NCBI GenBank assembly: GCA_018292915.2
Contig: JACVVK020000140.1
Coordinates: 115,001 to 179,000, forward strand
Length of the DNA: 64,000 nt
Direction: 5' to 3'
Origin: Batillaria attramentaria
Lineage: Eukaryota > Mollusca > Gastropoda > Batillariidae
The notes under the pieces were generated by a model, which saw nothing but the letters and a program-made list of their open reading frames with translations, was not told where the DNA came from and did not search any database. The translations under genes and the position numbers were made by a program. Shown here piece by piece: positions 34,065 through 48,519 of this stretch (positions within the stretch are counted from its first letter, which is position 1; each line of letters begins with the position of its first letter).

Positions 34065-37000
34065 TATCTATTATGCACTCCTTCAAATGGAGATGGTAAT
34101 CTTCTTGGCATTAGAGATGCACCCATTTGAGATGGATGTTTTCTTGTAATCCAGTATGCACTCCTTGAAATGGAGAGCGGCGTTTTCTTGACGTCAGTTA
34201 TCTACTCATTGAAATGGAGATACAGGTTTCCGTGGCATTAACTATTATGCACTCCTTAAGAGGGAGTTGGTTATTTTCTTGATATCATTTTATCAATTTA
34301 TGCACTCCTTCAGATAAAGGTGCGGGTCTTCTGCACTGATTTGAGATGGATGTTTTCTTGTAATCTAGTATGAGCTCCTTGAAATTGAGAAGGACGTTTA
34401 CTTGACTCACGCACTCCTTGAAGAGTGTGGGTGGGGAGGGGGAAATATGTGCCTTCTTTAAGTGCAGATTGAGACTTCCTTGACATCTGTAGTCCCTCTA
34501 ACAGAGGTGGACGGGTTTTTTAACATCAATTATGCACACATCGAAATACAGACGGATGTTTTCTTGGCATTAATCATGAACTCCTTGAAATGGAGATGGT
34601 CGTTTTTTGACACCAGTTATGTACTCCTTCAACTGGAGATGGCTATTTTCTTGATATCATTTATGCACTCCTTGAAATGGAGATGGATGTTTTCTTGACA
34701 TGAATTATGCACTCCTTGAAATGGAGATGCGGGTCTTCTTGGCATCAGAGATGCAGTCAATTGAGATGGATATTCTCTTGACATCAGCTATGTACTCTTT
34801 AAATTAGAAATGGACGTTTTCTTGACATAAATTATTAATAATTATGCACTCCTTAAAAGGGAGATGGCTATTTTTATATCAATCATTTATGCACTCAAAT
34901 AGAGATGGATGTTTTCCTGACATGGATTATGCTCTCCTCGAAAAGGAGATGCGGATCGTCTCGGCATCAGAGATGCGCTCAGTTGAGGATGATGTTTTAT
35001 TGTAATCTAGTATGCACTCCTTGAAATGGAGAGGGACGTTTTCTTGACATCAGTTATGTTCTCCTCCAAATGGAGATGGACGTTTTGTTGAAATGGAGAG
35101 GGGTGTTTTCTTGACATCAGTTATGTTCTCCTTGAAATGGAGATGGACGTTTTCTTGACATCAATTATTACATCCCCCTTAAGAGGGAGATGGCTATTTT
35201 CTTGATATCAATAGTTCAAACGGAGATACGGGTCTTCTCAGCATCAGAGAGGCACTGATTTGAGAAGGATGTTTTCTTGTAATCTAGTATGCACTGCTTG
35301 AAACGGAGATGGACATTTACTTGACTTCCGCACTCCTTGAAGAGGGTGGGTGGGGAGGATGTTTTTCTGAGTTTTTCGGGTTTTTCTTGTAATCAGAGGT
35401 GCACGCATTTGAGGTGGATGTTTTCTTGTAATCTAGTATGCACTCCTTGAAATAGAGAGGGGCGTTTACTTGACATCAGTTATGTACTCCTTCAAATGGA
35501 GAGGGACGTTTTCTTGACATCAGTTATTATGCACTCAATGGAATGGAGATGGATGTTTTCTTCATATCAATTATGCACTCCTTCAAATGGAGATGGGGGT
35601 CTTCTTGGCAAGAGATGCACTCATTTGAGATGGATGTTTTCTTGTAATCTTGTATAAACTCCTTGAAATGGAGAGGGGCGTTTTCTTTACATCACTTATC
35701 TACTCCTTGAAATGGAGATACAGGTTTCCTTGGCATCAACTATTATGCACTCCCTAAGAGGGAGTTGGCTATTTTCTTGATATCATTTATGCACTCCTTC
35801 AGATGAAGAGGCAGGTCTTCTTGGCATCAGAGATGCAGTGATTTGAGATGGATGTTTTCTTATAATCTAGTATGCACTCCTTGAAATGGAGAAGGACGTT
35901 TACTTGACTTACGCACTCCTTGAAAAGTGTGGGTGGGGAGGGGGGAATTTGTGCTTTCTTCAACTGCAGATTAATATTTCCTTGATATCTGTACTCCTGG
36001 CAGAGGTGGACGGTTTTTTTTTTAACATCACTTATGCACACATCGAAATACAGATGTGGCCTTAATTATGGACGTTTTCTTGACATAAATTATTATGCAC
36101 TCCTTGGAATGGAGATGGATGTTTTGTTGATACATGTATCAGTTATGCATCCTTTCAAATGGTGATTGGGGTCTTCTTGGCAAGAGATGCACTCATTTGA
36201 GGTGGATGTTTTCTTGTAATCTAGTATGCACATCAGTTATCTACTCCTTGAAATGGAGATAAGCTATCCTTGGCCTCAACTATCATGCACTCCTATCAGG
36301 GAGATGGTTATTTTCTGATTTTCATTTATGCACTCCTTCAGATGGAGATGCGAGTCTTCTTGGCATCAGAGATGCACTGATTTGAGATGAATGTTTTCTT
36401 GTGATCTAGTATGCACTCCTTGAAATGGAGAAGGACGTTTACTTGACACGCACTCTATGTTGGGCGTGAGTGGGGAGGGGGGAAAATGTGCTTTCTTTAA
36501 GTGCAGAGTGATATTTCCTTGATATCTCCCTGATATACTCCTTCTAGCAGAGGTGGGCGGTTTGTTTTTCACCATCAATTATGCACACGTAGAAATAGAG
36601 ACGGATGTTTTCTTGGGATTAATTATGGACTCCTTGAAATGGAGGGACGTTTTCTTGACACCAGTTATGTACTCCTTCAAGTGGAGATGGCTATTTTCTT
36701 GATATCATTTATGCACTCCTTGAAATGGAGATGGACGTTTTCTGGACATCAATTATTATGCACTCCTTAAAAGGGAGATGGCTATTTTCTTGATATCTTT
36801 ACGCACTCCTTCAAATGGAGATGGATGTTTTCCTGACATGGATTATGCACTCCTCGACATGGTGATGCGCATCTTCTTGGAATCAGAGATGGCCGGCTCA
36901 CTTGAGATGGATGTTTTCTTGTGATCTAGTATGCACTGCGTGAAATGGAGAGCGATGATTTCTTGACATCAATTATTATACATGCCTTGGAACGGAGATT

Positions 37001-38589
37001 GACGTTTTCTTGGTATCAATTATGCACTCTTTAAATGGAAATGCGGGTCCGGCTTCGTGGCAAGAGATGCACTCGTTTGAGATGGATGTTTTCTTGACTG
37101 TAATCTAATATTCACTCCTTGAAATGGAGAGGGACGTTTTCTTGACATCAGTTATGTACTTCTTGAAATGGAGATGGGGGTTTTCTCGTTTTCTCGACAT
37201 CAATTATTACGTGCTTCTTTAAAGGGAGATGGCTGTTGTTGTTGTTTTTTATCGCAAATATGCACTCCTTGAAATGGAGATGGATGTTTTTCTGACATGA
37301 ATTATGCATTCTTCGTGATAGAGATGCGGGTTTTCTTGTAATCAGAGATGCACTCATTTGAGGTGGATGTTTTCTTGTAATCTAGTATGCACTCCTTGAA
37401 ATGGAGAGGGACGTTTTCTCGACATCAATTATTGTGCACTCCTTGGAATGGAGATGGGGGTCTTCTTGGCAAGAGATGCACTCATCTGAGATGGACGTTT
37501 TTTTGTGATGTAGTATGCACTCCTTGAAATGGAGAGGGGCTTTTTCTTGACATCAGTTATCTACTCCTTGAAATGGAGATGCAGGTTTCCTTGGCATCAA
37601 TTATTATGCACTCCTTAAGAGGAGTTGGTTATTTTCTTGATATCATTTATGCACTCCTTCGGATGGCGATGCATTTGTTCTTGGTATCAGAGATGCAGTG
37701 ATTTGAGATGGATGTTTTCTTGTAATCTAGTATGCCCTCCTTGAAATCGAGAAGGGTGTTTACTTGACTTACGCACTCTTTGAAGAGTGTGGGTGGGGAG
37801 GGGGGAATATGTGTTTTCTTTAAGTGCAAATTGATATTTCCTTGATATCTGTAGTCCTTCTATAGATGAGGCAGGGTTCTTTTTTAACATCAATTATGCA
37901 CACATCGAAATACAGACGGATGTTTTCGTGGCGTTAATTATGGACTGCTTGAAATGGAGATGGGCGTTTTCTTGACACCAGTTATATACTCCAAGTGGAG
38001 ATGGCTATTTTCTTGATATGAGTTATACACACCTTGAAATGGAGATGGATGTTTTGTTGACATGAATTATCCACTCCTTGAGATGGATGTTTTCTTGACA
38101 TGAATTAAGCACTCTTGAAATGGAGATGCAGGTCTTCTTGACATCAGAGAGATAGATGTTTTCTTGTAATCTGTTATGCACTCCTTGAAATGGAGATGGA
38201 CGTTTTCTCGACATCAACTATTATGCGCTCCTTAAAAGGGAGATGGCTATTTTCTTGATCACTAATATGCACTCCTTGAAAAGGAGATAGATGTTTTTCT
38301 GAAATGAATTATGCACTCCTCCAAATGGAGATTCGGGTTTTCTTGACATCATAGATGCGCTCATTTGAGGTGGATGTTTTCTTGTAATCTATTATGCACT
38401 CCTTGAAATGGAGATGGACGTTTTCTCGACATCAATTATTATGTGCTGCTTAAAAGGGAGATGGCTATTTTCTTGATCGCAAATATGCACTCCGTGAAAT
38501 GGAGATGGATGTTTTTCTGATATGAATTATGCTCTTCTCGAAATGGAGATGCGGATCTTCTTGTCATCAGAGATGCACTCATTTGAGAC

Positions 38590-41500
38590 GGATGTTTTCT
38601 TGTAATCTAGTATGCACTCCTTGAAATGGAGAGGGACGTTTTCTTGACATCAGTTATGTACTCCTTGAAATGGAGCTGGGCCTTTTTTGGACATCAATTA
38701 TTATGCACTCCTCGGAATGGAGATGGATGTTTTCTTGATATCAATTATGCACTCCTTCAAATGGAGGTGGGGGTCTTCTACGCACTGCCTGAAATGGAGA
38801 TGGGCCTTTACTTACTTCTTGGCATTGATTATGAACTCCTTGAAATGGAGATGGACGTTTCCTTGACACCAGTAATGTACTCCTTCAAGTGGAGATAACT
38901 TTTTTTATATCGGTTATGCACTCCTTGAAATGGAGATGCGGGTCTTCTTGGCATCAGATATGCACTCAATTGAGATGGATGCTTTATTGACATGAATTAT
39001 TTTGCACTCCTTTGGATGGAGATGGATGTTTTCTTGATATCCATTATGAACTCCTTCAAATAGAGATGGGGGTCTTCTTGGCAAGAGATGCACTCATTTG
39101 AAATGGATGTTTTCTTGTAATCTAGTATGCACTTCTTGAAATGGAGAGGGGCGTTTTCTTGACATCAGTTATCTACTCCTTGAAATGGAGATACAGGTTT
39201 CCTTGGCATCAATTATTATGCACTTCTTAAGAGGGAGTTGGTTATTTTCTTGATATCATTTATGCACTCCTTCAGATGAAGAGGCAGGTCTTCTTGGCAT
39301 CAGAGATGCAGTGATTTGAGATGGATGTTTTCTTATAATCTAGTATGCACTCCTTGAAATGGAGAAGGACGTTTACTTGACTTACGTACTCCTTGAAGAG
39401 TGTGGGTGGGGAGGGGGGAATATGTGCTTTCTTTAGTACAGATTGATATTTCCTTGATATCTGTACTCCTTCTAGCAGAGGTGAACGTTTTTTTTAACAT
39501 CAATTATGCACACACCGAAATAGAAACGGACGTTTTCTTGACATTAATTATGGACTCCTTGAAATGGAGATGGACGTTTTCTTGACACTAGTTAAGTACT
39601 CCTTCAAGTGGAGATGGCTATTTCACTGATATCATTTATGCACTCCTTGAAATGGAGATGGATGTTTTCTTGACATGAATTATGCACTCCTTGAAATGGA
39701 GATGCGGGTCTTCCTGACATCAGAGATGCACTGATTTGAGATAGATGTTTTCTTTTAATCTATTATGCACGAAGAGGGACGCTTTCTTGACATCAGTTAT
39801 GTACTTCTTGAAATGGAGATGGACGTTTTCTCGACATCAATTATTATGCGCTCCTTTAATGGTTGATGGCAAATATGCACTCCTTGAAATGGAGATGGAT
39901 GTTTTTCTGACATGAATTATGCTCTCCTTGAAATGGAGATGCGGGTTTTCTTGTAATTAGAGATGCACTCATTTGAGGTGGATGTTTTCTTGTAATCTAG
40001 TATGCGCTCCTTGAAATGGAGAGAGACGTTTTCTTGACATCACTTATGTACTCCTTCAAATGGAGCTGGACGTTTTCTTGACATCAGTTATTATGCACTC
40101 CTCGGAATGGAGATGGATGTCTTCTTGATACCAATTATGCACTCCTTCAAATGGAGATGGGGGTCTTCTTGGCAAGAGATGCACTCATTTGAGATGGATG
40201 TTTTCTTGTGATCTAGTATGCACTCATTGAAATGGAGAGGAGCGTTTTCTTGACATCAGTTATCTACTCCTTGAAATGGAGATACAGGTTTCCTTGGCAT
40301 CAATTATTATGCACTCCTTAAGAGAGAGTTGGTTATTTTCTTGATATCATTTATGCACTCCTTCAGATGGAGATGCAGGTCTTCTTGGCATCAGAGATGC
40401 AGTGATTTGAGATGTTTTCTTTGATCTAGTATGCACTCATTAAAATGGAGAAGGACGTTTACTTGACTTACGCACTCATTGAAGAGTGTGGGTGGCGAGG
40501 GGGGGAATATGTGCTTTAAGTGCAGACTGATATTTTCTTGATATCTGTACTCCTTCTAGCAGAGGTAGACGTTTCGTTTTAACATCAATTATGCACACAT
40601 CGAAATAGAGACGGGATGTTTTCTTGGCATTAATTATATACTCCTTGAAATGGAGATGGACGTTTTCTTGAGATCAGTTATGTACTCCCTCAAGTGGAGA
40701 TGGCTATTTTCTTGATATCAATTATGCACTCCTTGAAATGGAGAGGGGCGTTTTCTTGACATCAGTTATGGAGATGGACGTTTTCTCGACGTGAATTATT
40801 ATGCGCTCCTTAAATGGGAGATGGCTGTTTTCTTGATCGCAAATATGCACTCCTTGAAAAGGAGATGGATGTTTTTCTGACATGAATTATGCACTCCTCG
40901 AAATGCGGGTCTTTTTGTCATCAGTGATGCACTCATTTGAGGTGGATGTTTTCTTGTAATCTAGTATGCACTCCTTGAAATGGAGATGGACGTTTTCTCG
41001 ACATCAATTATTATGCGCTCCTTTAAAGGAAGATGGCTATTTCTTTCCGCAAAAATGCACTCCTTAAAATGGAGATGGATGTTTTTCTGACATGATTCAT
41101 GCACTCTTTGAAATGGAGATGCGGGTTTTTTTGTAACAGAGGCAACAGAGATGCACTCATTTGAGGTGGATGTTTTCTTGTAATCTAGTATGCACTCCAT
41201 GAAATGGAGAGGGACGTTTTCCTGACATCAGTTACGTACTCCTTGAAATGGAGATGGACTTTTTCTTGACATCAATTATTATGCACTCCTCGGAATGGAG
41301 ATGGATGTTTTCTTGATATCAATTATGCACTCCTTCAAATGGAGGTGGGGGTCTTCTACGCACTGCTTGAAATGGAGATGGGCCTTAACTTACTTCTTGG
41401 CATTAATTATGAACTCCTTGAAATGGAGATGGACGTTTCCTTGACACCAGTAATGTACTCCTTCAATTGGAGATAACTTTTTTATATCAGTTATGCACTA

Positions 41501-43750
41501 GTTGAAATGGAGATGCGGGTCTTCTTGGCATCAGATATGCACTCAATTGAGATGGATGCTTTATTGACATGAATTATTTTGCACTCCTTTGGATGGAGAT
41601 GGATGTTTTCTTGATATCCATTATGAACTCCTTCAAATGGAGATGGGGGTCTTCTTGGCAAGAGATGCACTCATTTGAAATGGATGTTTTCTTGGAATCT
41701 GGTATGCACTTCTTGAAATGGAGAGGGGCGTTTTCTTGACATCAGTTATTATGCACTTCTTAAGAGGGAGTTGGTTATTTTCTTGATATCATTTATGCAC
41801 TCCTTCAGATGAATAGGCAGGTCTTCTTGGCATCAGAGATGCAGTGGTTTGAGATGGATGTTTTCTTGTAATCTAGTATGCACTCCTTGAAATGGAGAAG
41901 GACGTTTACTTGACTTACGTACTCCTTGAAGAGTATGGGTGGGGAGGGGGGAATATGTGTTTTCTTTAGTACAGATTGATATTTCCTTGATATCTGTACT
42001 CCTTCTAGCAGAGGTGAACGGTTTTTTTTAAACATCAATTATGCACACACCGAAATAGAAACGGACGTTTTCTTGACATTAATTATGGACTCCTTGAAAT
42101 GGAGATGGACGTTTTCTTGACACCAGATAAGTAATCCTTCAAGTGGAGATGGCTATTTCCCTGATATCATTTATGCACTCCTTGAAATGGAGATGGATGT
42201 TTTCTTGACATGAATTATGCACTCCTTGAAATGGAGATGCGGGTCTTCCTGACATCAGAGATGCACTGATTTGAGATAGATGTTTTCTTTTAGTCTATTA
42301 TGCACGAAGAGGGACGCTTTCTTGACATCAGTTATGTACTTCTTGAAATGGAGATGGACGTTTTCTCGACATCAATTATTATGCGCTCCTTTAATGGTTG
42401 ATGGCAAATATGCACTCCTTGAAATGGAGATGGATGTTTTTCTGATATGAATTATGCACTCCTTGAAATGGAGATGCGGGTTTTTTTGTAATTAGAGATG
42501 CACTCATTTGAGGTGGATGTTTTCTTGTAATCTAGTATGCACTCCTTGAAATGGAGAGAGACGTTTTCTTGACATCACTTATGTACTTCTTCAAATGGAG
42601 CTGGACGTTTTCTTGACATCAGTTATTATGCACTCCTCGGAATGGAGATGGATGTTTTCTTGATACCAATTATGCACTCCTTCAAATGGAGATGGGAGTC
42701 TTCTTGGCAAGAGATGCACTCATTTGAGATGGATGTTTTCTTGTGATCTAGTATGCACTCATTGAAATGGAGAGGGGCGTTTTCTTGACATCAGTTATCT
42801 ACTCCTTGAAATGGAGATACAGGTTTCCTTGACATCAACTATTATGCACTCCTTAAGAGAGAGTTGGTTATTTTCTTGATATCATTTATGCACTCCTTCA
42901 GATGGAGATGCAGGTCTTCTTGGCATCAGAGATGCAGTGATTTGAGATGGATGTTTTCTTTGATCTAGTATGCACTCCTTAAAATGGAGAAGGACGTTTA
43001 CTTGACTCACTACGCACTCATTGAAGAGTGTGGTTGAGGAGGGGGGAATATGTGCTTTAAGTGCAGACTGATATTTTCTTGATATCTGTACTCCTTCTAG
43101 CAGTTTCTTTTTAACATCAATTATGCACACATCGAAATAGAGACGGATGTTTTCTTGGCATTAATTATATACTCCTTGAAATGGAGATGGACGTTTTCTT
43201 GAGATCAGTTATGTACTCCTTCAAGTGGAGATGGCTATTTTCTTGATATCAGTTATTCTCTCCTTGAAATGGAGAAGGGCGTTTTCTTGACATCAGTTAT
43301 GTACTCCTTGAAATGGAGATGGACGTTTTCTCGACGTGAATTATTATGCGCTACTTAAAAGGGAGATGGCTATTTTCTTGATCGCAAATATGCACTCCTT
43401 GAAATGGAGATGGACGTTTTCCTCGGCATCAATTATTATGCGCTCCTTTAAAGGGAGATGGCTATTTTTTTCCGCAAATATGCACTCCTTAAAATGGAGA
43501 TGGATGTTTTTCTGACATGAATTATGCACTCTTTGAAATGGAGATGCGGGTTTTCTTGTAACAGAGGCAACAGAGATGCACTGATTTGAGGTGGATGTTT
43601 TCCTGTAATCTAGTATGCACTCCATGAAATGGAGAGGGACGTTTTCTTGACATCAGTTACGTACTCCTTGAGATGGACTTTTTCTTGACATCAATTATTA
43701 CGTACTCCTCGGAATGGAGATGGATGTTTTCTTGATATCAATTATGCACT
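38590..43750. repeat. Higher-order tandem duplication of about 2.5 kb within the satellite
   Basis: Distinctive satellite variants recur at a fixed offset. GATGCACTGATTTGAGATAG is at 39725 and 42260, and GCGCTCCTTTAATGGTTGAT at 39848 and 42383, both 2,535 bp apart. Further left, CGCACTGC(C/T)TGAAATGG is at 38781 and 41359 (2,578 bp apart). The 43-bp change is the loss of one monomer near 41750. Parts of a third copy appear at 45360-45620. Confidence 0.85.
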
Positions 43751-44683
43751 CCTTCAAATGCAGATGGGGGTCTTCTTGGAAACAGAGATGCACTCATTTG
43801 AGATGGATATTTTCTTATAATCTGGTACGCACTGCTTGAAATGGAAATGGACCTTTACTTACGCACTCCTTGAACATTTTGGGTGGGGAGCGGGGAATAT
43901 GTGCTTTCTTTAACTGCAGATTGATATTCTCTTGATATATGTACTCCTTCTAGCAGAGGTGGACGGGTTTTTTAAACATCAGTTATGCACACATCGAAAT
44001 AGAGACGGATGTTTTCTTGGCATTAATTATATTCTCCTTGAAATGGAGATGGGCGTTTTCTGGACACCAGTTATGTACTCCTTCAAGTGGAGATGGCTAT
44101 TTTTTTATATTAGGTGTGCACTCCTTGAAATAGAGATGAATGTTTTACTGACGTGAATTATGCACTCCTTGAAATGGAGATGCGGGTCTTTTTGGCATCA
44201 GAGATGCACTAAATTGAGATGGATGCTTTTTTGACATGAATTATTTTGCACTCCTTGGAATGGAGACGGATGTTTACTTGACATCCATTATGCACTCCTT
44301 CAAACGGAGGTGGGGGTCTTCTTGGCAAGAGATGCACTCATTAATTTGAGAAGGATGGGTTTTTTTGTCACCTGGTATGCACTCCTTGAAATGGAGAGGG
44401 GCGTTTTCTTGACATCAGTTATCTACTCCTTGAAATGGACATACAGGTTTCCTTGACATCAACTTCGATGCACTTCTTAAGAGGGAGTTGGTTATTTTCT
44501 TGATATCATTTATGCACTCCTTCAGATGGAGATGCAGGTCTTCTTGGCATCACAGTTGCAGTGGTTTGAGATGGATGTTTTCTTATAATCTAGTATGCAC
44601 TCCATGAAATGGAGGACCTTTCCTTGACTTACGCACTGCTTGAAGAGTTTGGGCGGGGAGGGAGGAAGATGTACTTTCTTTAA

Positions 44684-44743
44684 CTCTTTGACGACGGAGC
44701 GCAATTTCTGACACACGATTTCCTATAGGAAAAGAGAAAAGAG
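44684..44743. mobile_element. 60-bp TTAA-flanked mini-MITE
   Basis: The insert begins CTCTTTGACGACGGAGCG and ends GAAAAGAGAAAAGAG. Its ends are short inverted repeats (CTCTTT/AAAGAG). TTAA lies on both sides (44680-44683 and 44744-44747). Removal restores the satellite phrase CTTTCTTTAAGTACAGATTG. The TTAA target suggests piggyBac-type mobilisation. Confidence 0.75.
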
Positions 44744-45060
44744 TTAAGTACAGATTGATATTTCTTTGATATCTGGACTCCTTCTAGCAGAGGTGGACGG
44801 TTTTTGTTTTAACATCAATTATGCACACGTCGAAATACAGACGGGTGTTTTCTTGGCATTAAATATGAACTCCTTGAAATGGAGATGTACTCCTTCAAGT
44901 GGAGATGGCTATTTTCTTGATATCATTTATGCACTCCTTGAAATGGAGATGGATGTTTTCTTGACACGAATTATGGACTTCTTCAAATGGAGATGGACGT
45001 TTTCTTGACACCAGTTATGTACTCCTTCAAGTGGAGATGGCTATTTTCTTGATATGATTT

Positions 45061-45223
45061 GGGGAGCCGGGGTGGTCGAATGGTAGAGCGTTGGACTTCT
45101 AATGCTCGGGTCGTGAGTTCGATCCCGGCTGGGGTCAAATATTTGTGCTGGCTTTTTCATCGTTGCCCCGTCTTTGATATCACCCTATGTGGTGGAAAAG
45201 GACACCCAAACACCCACCCACCC
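45061..45223 (+). mobile_element. Family 1 SINE inserted in the satellite
   Basis: A SINE with intact A box (TGGTCGAATGGTAGAGCG) and B box (GAGTTCGATCCCGGC) is flanked by a perfect 15-bp duplication of satellite sequence, TTCTTGATATGATTT, at 45046-45060 and 45224-45238. The body lacks the usual GTTAAACC before its ACCCACCC end. Confidence 0.95.
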
Positions 45224-48200
45224 TTCTTGATATGATTTATGCAGTTCTTGAAATGGAGACGGATGTTTTCTTGACATGAATTATCCTTGAAATGGAGATG
45301 CGGATCTTCTTGACATCAGAGATGCACTGATTTGAGATAGATGTTTTCTTGTAATCTATTATGTACTCCTTGAAATGGAGATGGACGTTTTCTCGACATC
45401 AATTATTATGCGCTCCTTTAAAGGAAGATGGCTATTTCTTTCCGCAAATATGCACTCCTTAAAATGGAGATGGATGTTTTTCTGACATGATTCATGCACT
45501 CTTTGAAATGGAGATGCGGGTTTTTTTGTAACAGAGGCAACAGAGATGCACTCATTTGAGGTGGATGTTTTCTTGTAATGTAGTATGCACTCCATGAAAT
45601 GGAGAGGGACGTTTTCCTGACATCAGTTACGTTTTCTTGATATCAGTTATGTACTCCTTGAAATAAAGTGGACGTTTTCTCGACATCAATTATTATGCAC
45701 TCCTTAAAAGGGAGATGGCTATTTTCTTGATCGCAGACATGCACTCCTTGAAAAGGAGATGGATTTTTTTTTTTCTGACAAGATTTATGCACCTTCTCAA
45801 AATGGAGATGCGGGTCTTTTTGTCATCAGTGATGCGCTCATTTGAGGTGGATGTTTTCTTGTAATCTAGTAAGCACTCCTTGAAATGGAGAGGGACGTTT
45901 TCTTGACATCAGTTATGTACTCCTTGAAATGGAGATGGACGTATTCTCGACATCAATTATTATGCGCTCCTTTAGAGGGAGATGGATGTTTCTCTGACAT
46001 GAATTATGCACTCCTCAAAATGGAGATGCGGGTTTTCTCGTAATCAGAGATGCACTCATTTGAGGTGGATGTTTTTTGTAATCTAGTATGCAGTCCTTGA
46101 AATGTAGAGGCACGTTTTCTTGACATCAGTTATGTATTCTTTCACATGGAGCTGGACGTTTTCTTGACATCAATTATTATGCACTCCTTTGAATGGAGAT
46201 CTGAATGTAATCTGGTATGCACTCCTTGAAATGGAGAGGGGCGTTTTCTTGACATCAGTTATCTACTCCTTGAAATGGAGAGATAGATTTCCTGAGCATC
46301 AACTATTATGCACTCCTTAAGAGGGATTTGGCTATTTTCTTGATATCATTTATGCACTCCTTCAGATGGAGATGCAGGTCTTCTTGGCATCAGAGATGCA
46401 GTGATTTGAGATGGATGTTTTCTTGTAATCTAGTATGCACTCCTTGAAATGGAGAAGGGCGTTTACTTGACTTACGCACTCCCTGAAGAGTGTGGGTGGG
46501 GAGGGGGCAATATGCACTTTATGCTCTTTAAGTGCAGATTAATATTTCTTTGATTTCTGTACTCCTTCTAGCAGAGGTGGACGGGTTTTTTTTTAAACAT
46601 CAGTCATGCACACATCGAAATACAGACGGTGTTTTCTTGGCAATAATTATGGACTCCTTAAAATGGAGATGGACTTTTTCTTGACACCAATTATGTACTC
46701 CTTCAAGTGGAGATGGCTATTTTCTTTGTATCATTTATGCACTCCTTGAAATTGAGGTGGATGTTTTCTTGACATTAATTATGCACTCCTTGAAATGGAG
46801 ATGCGAGTCTTCTTGACATCAGAGATGCACTGATTTGAGGTAGATGTTTTCTTGTAATCTATTGTGCACTCCTTGAATTGGAGAGGGACGTTTTCTTGAC
46901 ATCAGTTATGTACTCCTTGAAATGGAGATGGACGTATTCTCCTCATCAGTTATTATGTGCTCCTTAAAAGGCAGATGGCTATTTTCTTGATCGCAAATAT
47001 GCACTCCTTTACGTGGAGATGGATGTTTTCTTACATGAATTATGCTTTTCTCGAAATGGAGATGGGGATCTTCTTGTCATCAGAGATGCACTCATTTGAG
47101 ACGGATGTTTTCTTGTAATCTAGTATGCACTCCTTGAAATGGAGAGGGGCGTGTTCTTGACATCAGTTATGTACTCCTTAAAATGGAGCTGGGCGTTTTC
47201 TTGACATCAATTATTATGCACTCCTCGGAATGGAGGTGGATGTTTTCTTGATATCAATTTATGCACTCATTCAAATGGAGGTGGGGGTCTTCTACGCATT
47301 GCTTGAAATGGAGATGGACCTTTACTTTACTTACGCACTCCTTGAAAAGTGGCGCTGGGGAGGAGAAAATATGTGTTTTCTCTAAGTGCAGATTGATATT
47401 TCCTTGATGTCTGTACTCCTTCTAGCAGAGGTGGACTGACGACGTTGTTTTTAAACATCAATTATGCACACATCGAAATACAGACGGATGTTTTCTTGGC
47501 ATTAATGATGAACTCCTTGAAATGGAGATGCGGGTCTTCTTGGCATCAGAGATGTTTTTTTTTAAATTTTTTTTTTTTTTTTTACATCAGCTATGTACTC
47601 CTTGAAATAGAGATGGACGTTTTCTTGGCATCAATTATTATGCACTTCTTTCAATGGAGATGGATGTTTTCTTGATTTCCATTATGCACTCCTTCAAATG
47701 GAGATGGGGATCGTCTTGGCAAGAGATGCACTCATTTGAGATGGATGTTTTCTTGTGATCTAGTATGCACTCCTTGAATTGGATAGGGGCGTTTTCTTGA
47801 CATCAGTTATCTACTCCTTGAAATGGAGATACAGGTTTCCTTGGCATCAACCATTATGCGCTCCTTAAGAGGGAGTTGGTTATTTTCTTGATATCATTTG
47901 TGCACTCCTTCAGATGGAGATCAGGTCTTGGTATCAGAGATGCGCTGATTTGTGATGGATGCCTTCTTGTAATCTAGTATGCAATGCTTGAAATGGAGAT
48001 GGACATTTAATTGCCTTACACACTCCTTGAAGAGTGTGGTTGGGGAGGGGGAATATGTGCTTTCCTTAAGTACAGATTGATGTTTCCTTGATATCTGTAC
48101 TCCTAGGACAGGTGCAGGTTTTTTTGTTTGTTTTTTTTTGTTTTTTTTACATCAATTATGCACATATCGAAATGGAGACGGATGTTTTCTTGGCATTAAT

Positions 48201-48519
48201 TACAAACTCCTTGAAATGGAGATGGACGGTTTCTTGACATCAATTATTATGCACTCATTTGAATGGAGATGGATGTTTTCTTGATATCAATTATGCATTC
48301 CTTCAAATGGAGAAGCGGGTCTTTGCATCAGAGATGCACTGATTTGAGATGGATGTTTTCTTGTAATCTAGCATCGGCTCCTTGAAATGGAAAGGGCCGT
48401 TTTCTTGACATCAGTTATGTACTCTTCGAAATGGAGATGGGCGTTTTCTTGACACCAGTTATTATGCACCCCTTTAGAGGGAGATGGCTATTTTCTTGAT
48501 ATCAATAGTTCAAATGGAG

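Noticed and set aside
45061..45135. tRNA gene
   Set aside because: A and B boxes are present but the cloverleaf does not close and a SINE body with target duplications follows; it is a tRNA-derived SINE.
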